The notes beneath the pieces are model-generated. The model searched no databases and was not told the origin of the DNA. It worked only from the letters and a program-made list of their open reading frames with translations. From BJHL01 sp035299305 (GTDB taxonomy: Bacteria > Planctomycetota > Phycisphaerae > Phycisphaerales > UBA1924), in NCBI GenBank assembly GCA_035299305.1, contig DATGWV010000267.1, positions 1-8,155 of the forward strand: a stretch of DNA of 8,155 bases, given 5' to 3'. Shown here piece by piece: positions 7,080 to 8,155 of the stretch. Positions within the stretch are counted from its first letter, which is position 1. Every line of letters starts with the position of its first letter. A program made the position numbers and the translations under genes.

Positions 7080-7115
7080 ACAAGCCCTTCGCTCTCGGAG
7101 GGCTTGTTTGTTTGT
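7080..7115 (+). terminator. Rho-independent terminator of tRNA-Val
   Basis: ACAAGCCCT (7080-7088) pairs with AGGGCTTGT (7099-7107), and two further pairs (T-G, C-G) leave a six-base loop. The stem runs directly into the T-rich GTTTGTTTGTG. It begins 48 bases after the mature tRNA end, as is usual for a single tRNA unit. Confidence 0.8.
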
Positions 7116-7430
7116 GGGCCAGTTCGTGTCGATTCGGGGCCATGTTGCGCTGGAATTCGCACCGCGCTTCCGTCCGTGCTTGCGGCTCGTGAAACCGACG
7201 CAGCGCCCGGCTTGGCGAAGGCCTTCTGGTAGTCGGCATCCGTCACGGTCCAGTAGTGATTCATCGCGACTTCTTGCGTGTGCCCCGCCCACGCCGTACA
7301 CGAACATGTTGTGCCCAATCAGGCGGCTGGCCTCGACGGCGTGGTCCTTCACCCGCGGAGAGCGAGCGGGATGAGCACCTCGTCCCTTGCTCTCCTCACC
7401 AAATACCGTGTTGCACTTTGGACCATCGCC

Positions 7431-7757
7431 ATGAGCATCCATGCCGCAGCATTTCCCGTCATGCCGACTCGCCCCTGCAGTTTCTGTCTCTCGTTGCAGG
7501 GCGGCAGCGTCTTCGCCGACTTCGATACAGACAGCGGTGGCACGGTTCCGCTCCGCCGCATTTCGTTTGATGGCTATGGATGCTGCGATGCGACCGCCGC
7601 CGCGAAGATGAGTCCCGCCGATTCCCGCGTGCTGCTCGATGCGTTGGCGCGCGGCGCGCTGGCGAGCGAGGTAGTGGGGGATGTGCTGACGAGGTTCTTT
7701 CGACAGCGACAAGACATCATCTGGAGCGATGCGCTCAAGCAACATGGTCTGCTGTGA
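7431..7757 (+). CDS. Small Cys-rich protein of unknown function (CSFC...GYGCC)
   Basis: This predicts a 108-residue soluble protein with no signal peptide or membrane segment. A CxxC pair, CSFC, lies at 16-19 and a CC pair at 51-52 in ISFDGYGCCD. The four cysteines could bind a metal such as zinc, as in a small zinc ribbon, but this is inference. The C-terminal half is helical-looking (MSPADSRVLLDALARG, then IIWSDALKQHGLL). I do not recognise a named family. The start is uncertain: 7371 has a fair GGAG ten bases ahead and would add 20 residues, while 7461 would give 98. No start has a strong ribosome binding site. It lies 51 bases ahead of the next gene on the same strand, probably co-transcribed, inside the presumed element beyond the tRNA. 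Confidence 0.65.
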   Translation: MSIHAAAFPVMPTRPCSFCLSLQGGSVFADFDTDSGGTVPLRRISFDGYGCCDATAAAKMSPADSRVLLDALARGALASEVVGDVLTRFFRQRQDIIWSDALKQHGLL

Positions 7758-7797
7758 GTCGCACCGCCCCTTCTGACCCTGTGCTCAACTTCCCTTT

Positions 7798-7801
7798 GGA
7801 G
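7798..7801 (+). promoter_or_regulatory. Shine-Dalgarno GGAG pointing to an ATT start
   Basis: GGAG lies seven bases before an in-frame ATT at 7809. No ATG, GTG or TTG lies in this frame between the TGA at 7755 and the ATG at 7857. The ribosome binding site therefore supports initiation at ATT rather than at 7857, which has no such site. Confidence 0.4.
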
Positions 7802-7808
7802 CTTTCCC

Positions 7809-8155
7809 ATTGCTGAACGTTGCTTTCCCCGGCCCGAAACCGACTTTGCCGCGCACATGAACACCTACGCCGCGGCCGTCAAGGCGTGGTGGGACACTCA
7901 GGGGCTCAATGTCGATGATCTCAAGCCGCTCGAAGAGGCGCTGGAGGCGTGGAACGCGGCGTTTCCCGCGCACGTCGCGGCTCAGAACGCAGCCCAGGCG
8001 GCGCGGCAGAACAAGGACGAGGCCCGGCAGCAACTCGAAGCGGCGGCGCGGCCGGTCACCAACTTCATTCAGAGTTATCCCACGACGACGAACACCGATC
8101 GCGCGACCATCGGCATCACCGTGCGCGACACGGGGGCGACGCCCGCGCCTAAGCC
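7809..8155 (+). CDS. Protein of unknown function, N-terminal part (runs off right edge)
   Basis: The frame is open for 115 codons from 7809 to the edge. The N-terminal about 90 residues are rich in Ala, Gln and Glu with aromatic residues (FAAHMNTYAAAVKAWWDTQG, then VDDLKPLEEALEAWNAAF) and look like two or three long helices. After FIQSYPTTTNTDRATIGITVRD the sequence turns Thr/Pro/Gly-rich (TGATPAPK), suggesting a linker to another domain. I recall hypothetical proteins from Planctomycetota and other soil or aquatic bacteria with the same helical start and ITVRDTxxTP hinge, but no function is known to me. There is no signal peptide. The start at 7809 (ATT) is chosen by GGAG spacing; 7857 (ATG) would drop the DF...aromatic start of the first helix. 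Confidence 0.65.
   Translation, partial: MAERCFPRPETDFAAHMNTYAAAVKAWWDTQGLNVDDLKPLEEALEAWNAAFPAHVAAQNAAQAARQNKDEARQQLEAAARPVTNFIQSYPTTTNTDRATIGITVRDTGATPAPK

Larger units (their letters stand above)
6992..7318 (-). pseudogene. C-terminal remnant of a tyrosine recombinase (integrase) running into the tRNA
   Basis: The recognisable part begins at about 7294 with AWAGHTQEVAMNHYWTVT, then DADYQKAFAKPG. This fits the last catalytic block of phage-type integrases: the GH of the H/W position, then 11 residues later the nucleophile Tyr in NHY (codon 7255-7253). Planctomycete integrases, as recalled, show similar WxGHT/VAxxHYxxVTDxDF blocks. The frame has a TGA just upstream, and the N-terminal domain and Arg/His/Arg residues are missing, so the gene is broken. 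Downstream the frame crosses the tRNA terminator and ends within the tRNA (MGATGFEPVTSAM), so its last part is tRNA antisense. The int-facing-tRNA layout suggests the tRNA 3' end was the attachment site. The stub itself is a good call; its length and history are inference. Confidence 0.6.

Noticed and set aside
6978..7745. 255-codon minus-strand frame ending in NRIRTCDLGYVTAAL
   Set aside because: The RNRIRTCDL-type ending is a well-known artefact of translating a tRNA gene antisense. The rest is low-quality Arg/Ala-rich sequence opposite the small Cys-rich gene.

Overview
The window looks like a GC-rich Planctomycetota chromosome, most likely of the Phycisphaerales type. The clearest clue is a secreted protein whose C-terminus is a PEP-CTERM-like sorting tail of the PTPG...RRRR form. 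Two further clues come from recall of protein styles, not from a search: a degraded tyrosine recombinase and a small-gene pair at the right end, both resembling planctomycete proteins. Genus and species cannot be judged from the sequence.

Left part (1-3448, minus strand): one very long open frame runs off the left edge and encodes 1149 residues of the SMC chromosome-condensation ATPase. Visible are the N-terminal ATPase head with Walker A and Q-loop, the first coiled-coil arm, the hinge, and most of the returning arm. The C-terminal head (signature motif, Walker B) lies outside. The protein has an unusual N-terminal extension of 61 residues and an Ala/Glu/Thr-rich insertion of about 80 residues inside the head. 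A gap of about 600 bases without a convincing gene separates the divergently transcribed smc and prfC.

Middle (4077-6603): prfC (peptide chain release factor 3, plus strand) is complete and faces a minus-strand gene for a secreted PEP-CTERM-like surface protein. A strong hairpin between the two convergent genes probably serves as a shared terminator. The leader of the surface-protein gene can form mutually exclusive hairpins next to its Shine-Dalgarno sequence.

Right part (6921-8155): a tRNA-Val(CAC) with a good promoter and its own terminator is followed by what looks like the edge of an integrated element. On the minus strand, pointing at the tRNA, is the C-terminal stub of a tyrosine recombinase whose reading frame runs through the terminator into the 3' half of the tRNA gene. 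This is the usual arrangement when a tRNA 3' end is the attachment site. Beyond it are two plus-strand genes of unknown function: a small Cys-rich protein (CSFC...GYGCC), and the start of a gene whose best start by Shine-Dalgarno placement is an ATT codon. The left part is housekeeping backbone; the part right of the tRNA is accessory.

No CRISPR array, insertion sequence or complete novel multi-gene system is visible. The most interesting items are the modified SMC head, the switch-like leader, the tRNA-integrase junction and the unknown gene pair at the right edge.
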